Assembly: GCA_914767715.1 (NCBI GenBank) | Contig: OU612070.1 | Coordinates: 25,716,025 to 25,780,024, forward strand | Direction of reading: 5' to 3' | Source: Membranipora membranacea | Taxonomy: Eukaryota > Bryozoa > Gymnolaemata > Cheilostomatida > Membraniporidae | Length of the DNA stretch: 64,000 nt | Shown here: piece after piece, positions 45,891 to 58,262 of the stretch | Layout: every line of letters starts with the position of its first letter | Numbering within the stretch: the first letter of the stretch is position 1 | Made by a program: the position numbers and the translations under genes | Notes under the pieces: model-generated | Databases searched by the model: none | What the model was told of the DNA's origin: nothing | What the model saw: only the letters and a program-made list of their open reading frames with translations

Positions 45891-47600
45891 ATATATTGAA
45901 TATTATTATTATTATTAATTGATTATTAAATTATTGAAAGCAATTGTTTAATTTATAATTTGTTTCATTAAATAAATTGAATAATTTAAGAAGTTTTTAA
46001 TTACTTATAAAAAATTATCAATGAAAATGTAATGAATAAATAAATTATCAGCATATTAAACATATTAATATAAACTATATTAGTCATTTATCAACTAATA
46101 GTGCATGTGACTATAATTTATGCTAAAAAATAATGATTAATGAGCCAATATCCGATATGGCTGCCATAAACAGTTCATTGCTGGCGATTAATTGTTCATA
46201 TCATGTCATGGAGTTAATTCTTGGGTTTGGGTTATTTATTTTTAAATATCTTCTTTTAAGTGTTTTGGTAGAGAGCTAATGCACTGCCATTCCAGAATAT
46301 ACTAGGTTGGTAGCATTAATCAGCAACATCACTATAAACAACTCAGAACCTTACACTCGCATCTTACAAGCTCACACCATGATATAATACATGCTAGGGT
46401 TTTGGTAGTGGCTCAATTCTACAAAATATTCATTAGGTTTGTGACACTAGTTTGCTTCTCTGAAAAATAGCCCAGATGCTTTGTCAGCGATTGCAAAGTT
46501 GTAGAAGGGATTGCCCCTGTCAGCTTAATTTTCCAATTGATATTATTTTTAGATGACTTAATCACAGAGTAAGGATATCAAGAGGATTTTGTTCAGTGGA
46601 GACAATGTTCGATCTGGATGCCTTCCAAGTGTCAATATATATAAGTTACAAGGATGATTTGTGATGCAGACACACCCACCTGTAATAGGTCCTTTTTGAT
46701 TCTATATTATTCTTAAGACTGATTTCCAAGTTTTTGGAAAGGTCCAACTTTCAAGCTATACACCATAATATAATTGTCATTTATTGCTGGGTTGCAAACG
46801 GATGAAAGAAAAGGATTTATGGTCGACATCACCATTTTCGTATGGTGTTTCAGAGGAAGCTATCAAAGTATACTTCTTTAGGGATCTTAGGTATATGTTG
46901 TGGAAAACTGTTGAAAAATAAATTGCTCTCAAATAGCAGTGACTCTCCGAGCTATCCTTTTCTCCTAAACACCAACATGGGGACATGAACAGCTCACCAC
47001 CAACACTTCACATTATGAGCAACCTGAGATAGTTGGGCCATCACGCCAACTGTTTAGCAGCACCAATAAAAGCTTGATAGGAAGAAGCATTCTTTACCAG
47101 TCAACCATCATATACCATCATTTGACAGATAGAGAATTATCCCTTCTACATCAAATAGCTGAAACTCTGTCACCAAAATCACCTAACCTAAAGGATACCA
47201 GGATACCAGTTTTTGATTTTTGTAAATATTTTTATAGTAGTTGGTGTATGCATTTTTTTATCATTTCGGATCCGAGTTGAAATCTGCTATAATTATGCCT
47301 CTAAGTTTGTTTTTGTATAAAATATATTCTTGAATTGGAGTTCATTATATACAGTATATATATAGTATACAGTCAATATGTTGATACGACCCCCGCAGAA
47401 AAAACAGACAGACAAAATAAGCTTTACACAACAACATGCAATTAATTGGTATGGCTCTGTCCATTTCCTGCTGAACCATTGAGCTTGCACGATATTCTAA
47501 GAGTGAGAACTGTTCATAGGGACTCATCAGATGGACTCTTTATTAAATTTAATACACCATGTAATGTCCTGCCCCTATCTTGTCATGAATCTGAATTTTG
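45890..47600 (+). repeat. Duplicated upstream block G of peptide gene 2
   Basis: The direct counterpart of 34740-36500, with small indels. No gene seen. Confidence 0.7.
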
Positions 47601-47619
47601 ACATTCTAAAATTGGTTAG

Positions 47620-47750
47620 ACATCCTGGTACTATATTTTGACTAAATATAATTGTGGCAGTGGCATATTGTGACCTGCAGACATCTTCATGTCCCCTATA
47701 AAAGCGAGAACCGAACAACACTAAGTCATTCTTACTCTACAGAGCCCTCT
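47620..47750 (+). promoter_or_regulatory. Core promoter of peptide gene 2 (TATA at 47697-47703)
   Basis: TATAAAAG lies in GTCCCCTATAAAAGCGAGAA, followed by CACTAAGTCATTCTTACTCT as in gene 3. It is nearly identical to the promoter of gene 1. Confidence 0.75.
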
Positions 47751-48161
47751 ACTCACACACAGTAGGTCATTTACATAATTACCAAACAATTATAAATGCT
47801 GCTAGAACTTTTGCTTAGGAGAACTTTGACATGTAATTTCCGAAACTGCTGTTACTGAAAGCGACATTCATCTAGATATGGTAATCATGTGCAATATAAT
47901 GAGATGCAGCTGATCTCCTTCAGATTGTTATTCAGCACGGGTTGGTTATTATGTGCAATCATTTTGAAATGGACTGTTGCAGTAACTCAGTTTTTTTTAG
48001 TTTTTTTGGAATCAAATCAACTCTTTGCATATTCTTTAAGCATAATGAGAAGACAAAGAAAAAGCACGTTTGTTACGTATTGAATAGTTCTAGGTTTTTC
48101 CTGCTAATAACTAGCTGAACATGTTTTATGTTACTTTACTAGGATATCAACTGGATAAATT

Positions 48162-49790
48162 ATGACAAACCTTGCAAGACTTTTCTTCATCATGGTGATT
48201 GCAGCTGCGCTATTCTCAGTTGGTAAGTAATATTCTTGCTCACATTTATTTGTTTCTATCACTCCATTTTTGGTTCAATCAGTCCAGTCGAAATTCAGCC
48301 ATCTGATGTTCAAAGTTTTTTGGTAATCTAAGATTTATTGGTATTGATTCATAAGAGAACGCCTGTGCTGTATATGGCCTTTTAAGTTTAAAAATTTAAT
48401 TTGTCATTGACCACAAATAATCTCTTAGAGCTGAAAGTGATGTTTGCCCTCACATCACATCACAAAAAATACTCTGTTCATTTTCAACACCGTATCAAGT
48501 GTTCACCATATGTGTGCAAAGACATTATAAAATAATTACCCTTTTGATGATAGTAAGCAGTTTCGCAACAGTATCATATGTTCACCATCCGAAATCTCTT
48601 TCAGTGGAATCTGCAGATGCCTGCGCTGCTTATTATGTTATAACAGCACTAGGGCACATAAATACCTCATAGCTCTTAGATAAGAAGGGAGGACAATTCC
48701 TAACACTATAAATAATTTTTCCCACAAGTGCTCTGAATTTTATAAATGTGAAAATATTGCATAATTACTGCAGAACTAGCTTCCAGACTATTTATTGCCA
48801 TGGTCCTTACATAGTCTTTAACAATTTATAATCTTTGTTAATCACTGTATTAGCAGATTATAGTTGTACTTGTTGCGTTGGGACATAGGACAATTGTGCC
48901 TTATACATCAATTGAATTGAAAGGTTGCTATAGAAGAGGCTTTGTTTAGACAAAGAGAGAATATCAAAGGCTAAGGTCTCTGGTCTATTGCGCAATCGTA
49001 AGCACACATCAGGCATACTTTCAAAAAACAGATATACCTGTTGCATTTTGCTTGCATACAACTTACAATGATGCAAAAATCGGCATATCTGGACAGCCCT
49101 ATTCTGGATAACCAAAAAAAATTTGGAAGTTATCAGACTATTGGAAGTAGCTGTGCCATACATTACTTTGTTAGTAACGGCTGTTTTTTGTAGATTTTAT
49201 CGAGAGATAATAATTTTTTCAAATATTGTTGTGGCTCATTGGGTTTACATTGGTATAATCCATAATTATATTTGGGTTAATATCACCCATGATAAATACA
49301 CTTCCCTAGAGTGAAGTTCATAGTCAGGAAGAGATAATCACCAAAATCAGCCAATACATTTAATGAACTGAGAAATATAAGCAAACTACATAGGAGGCAT
49401 CTCTGAAGTTATATAAATATACTCAGAATTGAATTCTACATGTAACATTATATTATAAGGATGAATAAAAATCTGGAATAAATCATCACTTGATATCCTA
49501 GGCCTAGTGGGCCCTCAGTTAAATAATGTTATATAGCCACCTAAGTAAAAGCTTATCTTGCTGGTTAGGTAACACTTAACACAGAAATGTCATCCAATTA
49601 ACCACCAACAGTATCATGTGTTTCACCTCTTTCAGGGGAATCTGCCGATGCATGTGCTGGTTGTACAGGACAGAAGAGCAGTCCTAATGATTGGAGTAGT
49701 TGTTCAGCAAACGACTGCGGTACAGCATGCAAAAAGGTTGGATGGACAGGAGGAAACTGCCAGATTACATGCTGCTGTTGCTATAAATAA
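48162..49790 (+). CDS. Secreted 10-cysteine, defensin-like peptide gene 2 (two exons)
   Basis: Exon 1 is 48162-48222 and exon 2 is 49636-49790. Sizes, phase and splice sites (GTTG/GTAAGT, CTCTTTCAG/GGG) match gene 1. The product has 71 residues. The signal peptide starts MTNLARLFF. The mature peptide keeps all ten cysteines and the GWTGGNC core. It has Thr after the second Cys, a Lys pair before VGW, and Ile in NCQITC. The intron is 1,413 nt, about 400 nt longer than in the sisters. Part of the excess is sequence also kept at the two minus-strand loci, and the rest (about 49030-49330) is unique. The gene is intact in every feature I can check. Confidence 0.85.
48605..48672 (+). other. Intronic decoy exon of gene 2
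   Basis: A TCTTTCAG acceptor is followed by VESADACAAYY, then VITALGHINTS and a stop at 48670. It is the longest-reading plus-strand version and very close to the pseudogene copy at 24839-24906. Confidence 0.7.
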
Positions 49791-50610
49791 TGTTAATGCA
49801 ATGAATGATAAAAATCTAAACTAAATCTATGTTATTTAAATTGTTGATCTTTCAAATTTTGTATGGCATTCACTTTTCAATACCATGTTATTTGAGACAA
49901 CCATTTATTTGCAATATTGATTTACAGTATTATCAATTTTCCTGTTAATACATCATCTTGTTTCAACCACAAAAATATACAGTGTCCTCCATTAATTCAG
50001 ACTTAGTGATTCAGATACAGAATTCCGAGCCCTTTGTCCAAATCTCAACTTGTCCTCATGACATATTAACTTGTAGATAAATAGGTGAAAGCATCAGGGC
50101 TCTATCATTTACCTCAGTGTGAAGGAACATAAATTGCCCACGAAAGATGTCTGCGTGAGTGTGCTGGTATGTGGCGTCCTTATTACTTGCCAACTGACTT
50201 GTGGGTAGTTATTTTATTTAGAAGACGTAACCTACAAAAAAAACTGACAATGTAACGATATAACAGGACAAGACATAATATGTGGTATGCAAAGAAGCTT
50301 AACATGAATTTAAATTGTCATTAGAACTACAAACAAGACAAAAAAAAAACAATAAACAAAGTACAGACGAATTATAAAATGAATTTAAGCTCTAACAATT
50401 ATTGATAGGAGAGGACATTGAATTAACTAGCTGTTGTTGCGAAAATAACTCATAACAGTTTGCTACATATTAGGAGCGCATCAGAATAAACTTATTCATT
50501 AAAAAAATTACACTTACATGATGTAGGGTTCTTAAACATTTCTAGGAGCGAGTTGAAAACATGATACACATTAATAATTTTTCTGGCGGCCAGAGATATA
50601 CCTGTCCAAT
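49791..50610 (+). repeat. 3' flank of gene 2, left arm of a large inverted repeat
   Basis: The reverse complement of 53020-53926. Homology ends at CTGGCGGCCAGAGATATACC (about 50583-50602), which mirrors GGTATTTCTCTGGCCGCCAG at 53024. With the genes themselves, the two arms (about 47.6-50.6 and 53.0-55.6 kb) make an inverted pair around a ~2.4-kb spacer. Confidence 0.8.
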
Positions 50611-52020
50611 CTATTCTTAAATATTTTGCTTGAAAAACAGTAATTTATGTTTGAAACAACCCATATAAACTTCAATAATGATCTAATTGACATTGCTTCC
50701 TCCGAGCAATCCTCGTTTGAAATGTGATAGTGTCAGGCCTTCTTGTGTATTTCTTAGGAATAAAATATTTCATAATTGTTTGATGGGTATCCCTGGCTCA
50801 TCTTTTATTCATATCATTGGTTAAGGTGGGTGGATTCAAGTACCGGTAGACGAATTACGCGACCTCATTTAATCCACCCATCCAAAAACTAAAGCCAATA
50901 GTAATGAATTTGGATTGGAGATAGTAAATCGAATATTTATTGCTATCTATTCTATTGTATCTTGCAAGTAAAAGGGATTATGTAGTTTATGAGATTTAAA
51001 GGGCAACCAAGGTTTCAAACAACTTTTCATTGATGGCCATTGATTAATAGCAGATTGCACCTTCTGAATGGGGTAAAAGACAAAATATAATTCAGATGAT
51101 TATTCAGCCAGAATTCTTGTGAAACATTTCTTCCATCAGGTACTCAAACTCAGCTAAAAGAGAATACCACATAGCAGTTTCCTGTTATTATTTAGCCTGT
51201 GCTCTATAATTATTACAGCAAAGTCTTGGAACCTCCCCTAAACTGAAGTGTTACCCAGCTTAGAGTCAGCAACTACTTTGAGTTTTGCATCGCGAAATGC
51301 ACAAAGCTGATGCTGCCCAGCACATTATTTGCCATCCATTGATGCATTGCTGCGAAACCTTGGTTGCCCTTTAACCAGATTGACACAATTAATTGTTCCG
51401 CTTGCTGCTTGGAGTTTGGAATAATACCTGTATACAGGAAGAACTTGCATCCTGGAAAAATTTCTGATTTCTTCTTCTCTAAATAATTCTCTCATTTAAG
51501 ATTGTTTAGCCAGATACAAGGACGAGATTTGATAAATTGGGTAAATTAAGATAACTTCTGATATATAATAAGTACGACACTGTATGAATATGAGAAGATA
51601 ACTCTACAGCAATTTGAAGCCAAAATACTTTTAATGAACAGTGTGACATCTTCTGTAGGTAACAGTACATTTATAGAAAACAAATTGAACTTTTATTTCA
51701 TACATGCTTGCTAGCATGATTAATATTGTCATGCCGATAGGGATTTCTAACAAATTGAGAAAAATCTCCTGGTGGATTTGCAGTCTAATTTGTCCTGAAA
51801 ATGCAAAGCTTCTTTTCTGAGGGAGAGTTTATTTTATTTATTGCCAGCAGTACTTACCTCCAACCAGTTATGATGTTTCGCAAATTAATGACAGCTGTCC
51901 CATCTCAAGAGAGCATTGATTTTAATTATAATAATGAACAATCTGATACCTGGCATATCAACTCTGCAATGTATTGCCTCAGTATGGTTTCCTTTATATA
52001 TTAGTTAGAAGAAATGGCGG
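50611..52020. other. Spacer of the inverted gene pair
   Basis: Single-copy DNA apart from the TTAA-flanked element at 51000-51370. The frame at 51801-52004 has no motif. No gene seen. Confidence 0.5.
51000..51370. mobile_element. 371-bp TTAA-flanked MITE
   Basis: The left end AGGGCAACCAAGGTTTC pairs perfectly with the right end GAAACCTTGGTTGCCCT. TTAA flanks both sides (50996-50999 and 51371-51374). There is no ORF. Its ends differ from those of the TTAA foldback at 5934, so it belongs to a different family of piggyBac-type passengers. Confidence 0.8.
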
Positions 52021-53040
52021 TACGGTGTGCGATACTACCTATGAACAGATTCCACATCCGCATCAAATTTCGCTATGTTTTTATGACACAGAACTTAAAG
52101 GACAAGCATATCTTGCGCATTCCTATCTAACGCTGAATGCTGGTCCATAAATCATTTTGTTGAAGTTGATTCCCTCATGAAGAAGCGAATAGTCTGTCCA
52201 TCGTTTCAATATCTCTGGTTTTCATGCAAAGATGGTTTGTCCATGCCGCTTTTGCTTCAAAAATATTCCCCTAAGAAGACTTATGATGAGTTCCAAACAA
52301 TTTTATTATTTTAGCAGGGATATGTGTTAGCTCATCTCTAAATCAGACGCTCTAAACGATTGAATTCTAGACCTCCGTACAGCAAATAATTATTGAGCGT
52401 CATTTTTTCGTGATTCAATATATTTAACCGAGCCATAGGTTTGATGTTTCAAAGGACTTACTTTCAATATATGTTGATTGACATAAACCTGAGTCACACA
52501 TATAACATAAACTTATTTATAATTAATTATATCGCTACTATCACGTTCCTGCCAGTCATGTTTCAATTACCTTCAATACTCTAATGGAGGGATGTCGGAA
52601 GTGCTACAATCAAAACTAAAATATATCGGCCAAGGCAAGTGAGTAAGTTTGTACGACTGGCTCTGCTAGATTGTCAATCTTCAGAGTACATATCTTGATT
52701 TGTGTTGGAATTCAATCTTACTGCAGCCCACTGACTCTCAGGGTTTGTTTGGCTCTCACTGTTTTGGGATGGACATTTTCATTTATGAATACTTTTTTTT
52801 ATGCAAGAAGAAATTTAAAAGACCAGTTAATTAAGGTTATTAGCATTGATTATTGAATGTCTCCATTGTAAACAATAATTTTGGTATAAACATTGCTATA
52901 GCAGCCATCTATCTCTGTGCTGTTTGCGCTTTCCTATTGTTCCAAGTTAAATAGCTATGACTACGACTCATTTGTTTTAACCATCAGCCAGCATTGTTAC
53001 ACGCGGCAGCTCAGCAAGAGGAAGGTATTTCTCTGGCCGC
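52020..53040 (+). repeat. Duplicated block C, copy 3, with upstream extension
   Basis: 52020-52440 matches 39145-39540, and 52440-53040 matches 22436-23110 and 39541-40240. It leads directly into the 3' flank of the minus-strand gene, as at 22-24 kb. Confidence 0.75.
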
Positions 53041-53926
53041 CAGAAAATTAATTAATGTGTATCGTGTTTTCAACTCGCTTCAAGAAATGTTATAAAACCT
53101 ACACCATGTAAGTCTAATTTTTTTAATGAATAAGTTTATTCTGATGCGCTTCTTATATGTAGAAAACTGTTTGTGGAGATTTCTATCCATTGCTATGGCT
53201 GTAACTTAATTTTGAGCGCATATTACTATGTCAATTGTTCCATATTCATTATTATAATATGAGCAAACATTATATAAGACTATATATACCCTTTTTAGCG
53301 GTGTTAATTATTAGCTTGGAGGAGTTATGTTTGCAACAACAGCTGGTCAATTCAACGTCCTCTCCTATCAATAATTGTTAGAGCTTAAATTCATTTTGTA
53401 ATTCGTGTGTACTTTGTTTATTGTTTTTTTTTGTCTTGTTTGTAATTCTGAAGAGGATTTAATTTTATGTTTTGCTTCTTTGCATACAACATGTTAATTC
53501 ATTTTGTTTTGTCCCGTTACATCGTTGCATTGTCAGTATTTTTTTATAGGTTACGTCTTCTAAATGAATTAATTACTCGCAAGTCTGTTGGCAATTAACA
53601 AGGCAATTTGAGTTCCTTCACACTGAGGTAAATCATAGAGCCCTGATGCTTTCACCTTTTTATCTACAAGTTAATATGTCATGAGGACGAGTTTTGATTT
53701 GGACAAAGGGCTCGGCATTCTGTATCTGAATCACTAAGTTTGACTAAATTGAGGACACTGTATTTTTTGTGGTTGAAACAAGATGATGTATTAACAGGAA
53801 AAATGATAATACTGAACATCAATATTGCAAATAAATGTTTGTCTCAAATAACACGGTATTGAAAAGTTAATGCCATACAAAATTTGAAAGGTCTAATTTG
53901 GATTTTTATCATTCATTGTATTAACA
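53020..53926 (-). repeat. 3' flank of gene 3, right arm of the large inverted repeat
   Basis: The reverse complement of 49791-50610 and the direct counterpart of 23111-23981. Non-coding. Confidence 0.75.
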
Positions 53927-55172
53927 TTATTTATAGCAACAGCAGCATGTAGTCTGGCAGTTTCCTCCTGTCCAACCGACCTTTTTGCATGCTGTACCGC
54001 AGTCGTTTGCTGAACAACTACTCCAATCATTAGGACTGCTCTTCTGTCCAGAACAACCAGCGCAGGCATCTGCAGATTCCCCTGAAAGAGTTTTCAGAAG
54101 ATGAACACATGATATTGTTGATGGTTAATTGGATAACATTCCTGTGTTAAGTGTTACCTAACCAGCAAGATAAGCTCTTACTTAGGTGACTATATAACAT
54201 TATTTAACTGAGGGCCAACTAGGCCTAGGATATCAAGTGGTGGTTTGATCCAGATTTTTATTCATCCTTATAATATAATGTTGCATGTAGAGTTCAATGC
54301 TGAGTATACTTGTATATTGTCAGAGAGGCCTCCTACGTAGTTTGCTTATATTTCTCAGTTCATTAAAAGTGTTGGCTGATTTTGGCGACTGTCTCCTCCT
54401 GACCAAACTTTGCAAAATTTAACACGTATATCTTTTTTTTTGAAAGTATGCCTGATGTGCGCTTACGATTGCGCAATAGACCAGAAATCTTAGCCTTTGA
54501 TATTTCCTCTTTGTCTAAACAAAGCCTCCTCTATAACAAGCTTTCAATTCAATCGATGTATGAGGAACAATAATCCTATGTCCCAATGTAAAAAGTACAA
54601 TTATAATCTGCTACTGGTAGCCTAATACCGTGATTACCAAAGATTATAAATTGTTCAAGACTACGGAAGGACCACGGCAATAAACAGTCTGGAAGCTAGT
54701 TTTGTAGTAATTATGCAATATTTTCACATTTATAAAATTCAGAGCACTGATGGGTGAAAATTATTTATAGTGTTAGGAATTGTCCTCCCTTCTCATCTAT
54801 TAGCTATGAGGTATTTATGTGCCCTAGTGATGTTCAAACATAATAAGCAGCGCAGGCATCTGCAGATTACACTGAAAGAGATTTCGGATGGTGAACACAC
54901 GATACCGTTGCGAAACTGCTTACTATCATGAAAAGGGAAATTCTTTTACAATGTCTTTGCACACATGTGGTGAACACTCTTATGAATCAATGCCAATAAA
55001 TCTTAGATTATCAAAAAACTTTGAACATCTGATGGCTGAATTTCGACTGGACTGATTGAACCAAAAATGGAGTGATAGAAACAAATAAATGTGATCAAGA
55101 ATAGTACTTACCAACTGAGAATAACGCAGCTGCGATCCCCATGATGAAGAAAAGTCTTGCAAGGTTTGCCAT
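53927..55172 (-). CDS. Secreted 10-cysteine, defensin-like peptide gene 3 (two exons)
   Basis: Exon 1 is 55172-55112 and exon 2 is 54081-53927, with the same phase and splice signals as genes 1 and 2. The product has 71 residues. The signal peptide has Gly in place of Val (FFIMGIAAALFSV). All ten cysteines and GWTGGNC are kept. The residue after the second Cys is Ser. Across the four loci that site reads Lys, Thr, Ser and Thr, making it the most variable mature position. The intron is 1,030 nt. Its UTR lacks the ~330-nt segment present in genes 1 and 2. It is intact and probably functional. Confidence 0.85.
54810..54871 (-). other. Intronic decoy exon of gene 3, decayed
   Basis: The acceptor and the CTGCAGATGCCTGCGCTGCT core are kept. 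GGAATC has become GTAATC, so an in-frame TAA follows immediately after the splice site. Confidence 0.65.
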
Positions 55173-55199
55173 AATTAAGTTCTCCTAAGCAAAGGTTCT

Positions 55200-55620
55200 A
55201 ATAGGATTTATAATTGGTAAATATATAAATGACCTACTGTGTGTGAGTAGAGGGCTCTGTAGAGTAAGAATGACTTAGTGTTGTTTGGTTCTCGCTTTTA
55301 TAGGGGACATTGGGATGTCTGCATGTCACAATATGCTACTGTCATTGACGTTCATAGAATTATATTTAGTCAAAATATAGTACCAGGATTTCTCACCAAT
55401 TTTAGAATGTCAAAATTCATATACATGACAAGATAGGAGCAGGACATTGAATGGTGTATTGATTTTAATAAAGAGTCCATCTGATGAGTCCCTTGAACAG
55501 TTCTCACTCTTAGAATATCATGCAAGCTCTTTGTTACATAATTCAAATGGTTCAGCTGGAAATGGAATAAGCCATTCAAGTTAATTGCATGTTGTTGTGT
55601 AAAGCTTATTTTTATTATTA
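55200..55620 (-). promoter_or_regulatory. Promoter of peptide gene 3 (TATA at 55302-55296)
   Basis: On the minus strand this reads GTCCCCTATAAAAGCGAGAA, with the same downstream start-region block as genes 1 and 2. About 400 bp of upstream sequence is shared with 36290-36590 and 47390-47690, then homology stops at ~55620. The whole family therefore shares at most this ~400-bp promoter, a useful bound on the required control region. Confidence 0.75.
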
Positions 55621-56799
55621 TCAAATTCAAAAACACACCAGACATAAACTTCATTTTACAAAAGCTGCTGAGGTCCGGTTAATATTATATATTTCTCTTA
55701 ATTTGCACCGATTTTTTATACTGGTAATACATGGCAGTTTCCTCTTTTCTATAAAAATTGAGGTGTATTTCTCAACAAAATACTTCACAAACTTTTCTCT
55801 TCTCTTAAGCTTTAATTAAAGGTCACAAGTTGATTATGGTTTAGAAAAAAGTACGCTAATGATTATTCATCAGAATCAATGTATTTTTACATCAAAATCA
55901 GGTAATCTATAGTTGGTGTTTACCAACACACCTATTAATGCCCTAATCGCTCCCATTTATTAGTGTAAATTTCATAATACCGTTCTGCGTGGGGAAGAGA
56001 CTGCTTTTGATATAGATGTCCATTTATATATTTTTGTCCGGTATTGATATATTGCCACTAATGTCATTGTAAGTTTTTCATTTAAGGGGACACTGAATAT
56101 CCTGCTCTGAGATTGATAAGATGAGCTAATTACAGTATAAATACATAAACTAATTTGGAAAAACTTGACAAACAAGGAACCGAGGATAATAAACGAGTAA
56201 ATACCGGCCCAGAAATAAAAGTCCCAATTAGAAACTATATAACTCTAATGCGTCATATCGATGAATGGCAAACATTTATATTGATGAATTGTAAAATGAT
56301 AATCTTTGAATAGTTAGACATGGGCCTAAATAGGGACACACAGCACATGATATCCTCATTCAGATTATTTCATACATCTTAGGGAACTAGAATGCATCCT
56401 AGATGCGTATGGCCATTATGGCCTTATTAGTCATTCTATGTCATATTTGTGATTATTATTTTGTCACTCTGCTGCCATTTAGATAGCTACAGTGATACTA
56501 ATTGCTGAGTGGTGAATAATGCCCTGTTGTTACTTCTGGAGGAGAGAGGGTCCATTGATTAATTGATTAGGGCATGTGTTGGTGACACACCTGTTACAAA
56601 TTGACTTATTTTGGAAGATTTAAGGGAATCAGCAAAGCTAAATAACTTCTTTACATTATTTGCTTCTGACGCCTCTTGGAGTCTCAAGTGGCAAACATAT
56701 ATATTGATGAATTGTGAAATGACAATCTTTGAATAGTTTCACATTGGCCTAAATAGGGACACACAGCACATGATATCCTCATTCAGATTATTTCATACA

Positions 56800-56940
56800 T
56801 CCTAGGGAACTAGAATGCATCCTAGATGCGTATGGCCATAAATGACAACTTCAACTTTGTGTGCAGCAAGCTGCCAAAACTGGATCTGACACCAGTAAGC
56901 CATTTGGAGCGACACTTTGAACTAAGTAAATGACATTTTT
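56800..56940 (-). repeat. U2-headed SINE-like module, body only
   Basis: The minus strand carries TCAAAGTGTCGCTCCAAATG, then CAGTTTTGGCAGCTTGCTGC. It lies in the left foldback arm. The head is lost. Confidence 0.55.
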
Positions 56941-58107
56941 CATTATTAAATCTGGTGCCGATTAACACTTCATATCCTAGTCCTTCTATAAATGATTTAA
57001 TATAGACACCTCAGTTAAGCCTTGCTGTTTGGGTTAAACCGCAGTAATCTCTTTATTCAACAAAAAAATAAATAATAGCTGAGCTGAGGTACTGTCTCCT
57101 TGATGATAGCATTAGGCAGGTGGAGGTGAATGCAACAGTACAAGCTAGCAACAGGGACGAGTTGTAATTTCATCATTCAGGCTTGCCTCTGTAAACTATT
57201 ATAAACATAGTGACGCCAATGTGATGATGTACGCTGTCAGTATCAACTGAGTAATTAACCATTCATTTTGGCTAATTCAGAAATATTATTATATACTTAC
57301 AGACTATTTGCATTAATTGCCTTTAATTGCCTTCAATTGACAGTCATTAACTTATATTGTACCAGGATGTCTTGCCTTATATTCAGCACAAGACATGATA
57401 GGAGCAGGATATAAAATGGTGATTAAGTATATAATAATATTTCTGAATTAGCCAAAATGAATGGTTTATATTCAAACTCCAAACATGTATGACGAGCCTT
57501 CCGTTGAATAATACAGATGGTTCAACAAAAAAAGATAAACACAAAATTGTTTTCTGCAAAGGTGTAGAAGATTATCTTTTCTATATATTCAGTGTCAGGG
57601 CTTACACAAGAAATAAGCAGAAAGTGCAGCAAAGCATTAAAATAAAAACAACTGTATGTTGAAAATATGAAGCATTGCCAATCGTCCATTTGACATTCCT
57701 TTTCACTTCAGATATATGATAATGAAGAGAATGGATATGCCAAACCTGAAACAGCGCCAATTTGCCACTTGAGACTCCCAGAGGCGGCAGATGCAAACAA
57801 TGAAAACTAATTATATAGATTTGCTAATTCCCTTAAATCTTCCAAAATAAGTCCATTTGTAACAGGTGTAACACCAACAAATGCCCTAATCAATCAATCA
57901 ATTGACCCCCTCTTCTCCAGGAGTAACAACAGGGCATTATTCACCACTCAGCAATTAGTATAACTGTAGTTATCTAAATTGAAGCAGAGTAACAAAATCA
58001 TAATCACATATATGAAATGGAATGACTAACAAGCCCTTACTAAATTTATCAAAGAGTTCATAATTATTTGTCGAATCTTCAGAAATTGTTTACCCTAACC
58101 ATCTCTG

Positions 58108-58262
58108 GGTGTATCGTTTCCTGGGATACCTGATAGAGATATTATTGATGATGTGAATACCAACACACATGTCTTTGTTGTTGCTGATTACTTTGTAGGC
58201 TCAAGAAAATGTATAAAGGGTGTTTGTTGGGGCTCAAACCAAACTCATGGGATAGAGAAAAG
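58108..58262 (+). pseudogene. Exon-like ORF of the foldback repeat, degraded copy 3
   Basis: Homologous to 27422-27578 and 41799-41955. The acceptor AG is changed (ATCTCTGGG for ATCTCAGGG). Two bases are missing in TTTCCTGGGATACC, and GCTTGGTTGGGCCTCAA is rearranged to TTTGTTGGGGCTCAA. The donor GAAAAG/GTGGCC survives. The frame is broken at least twice. Confidence 0.65.
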
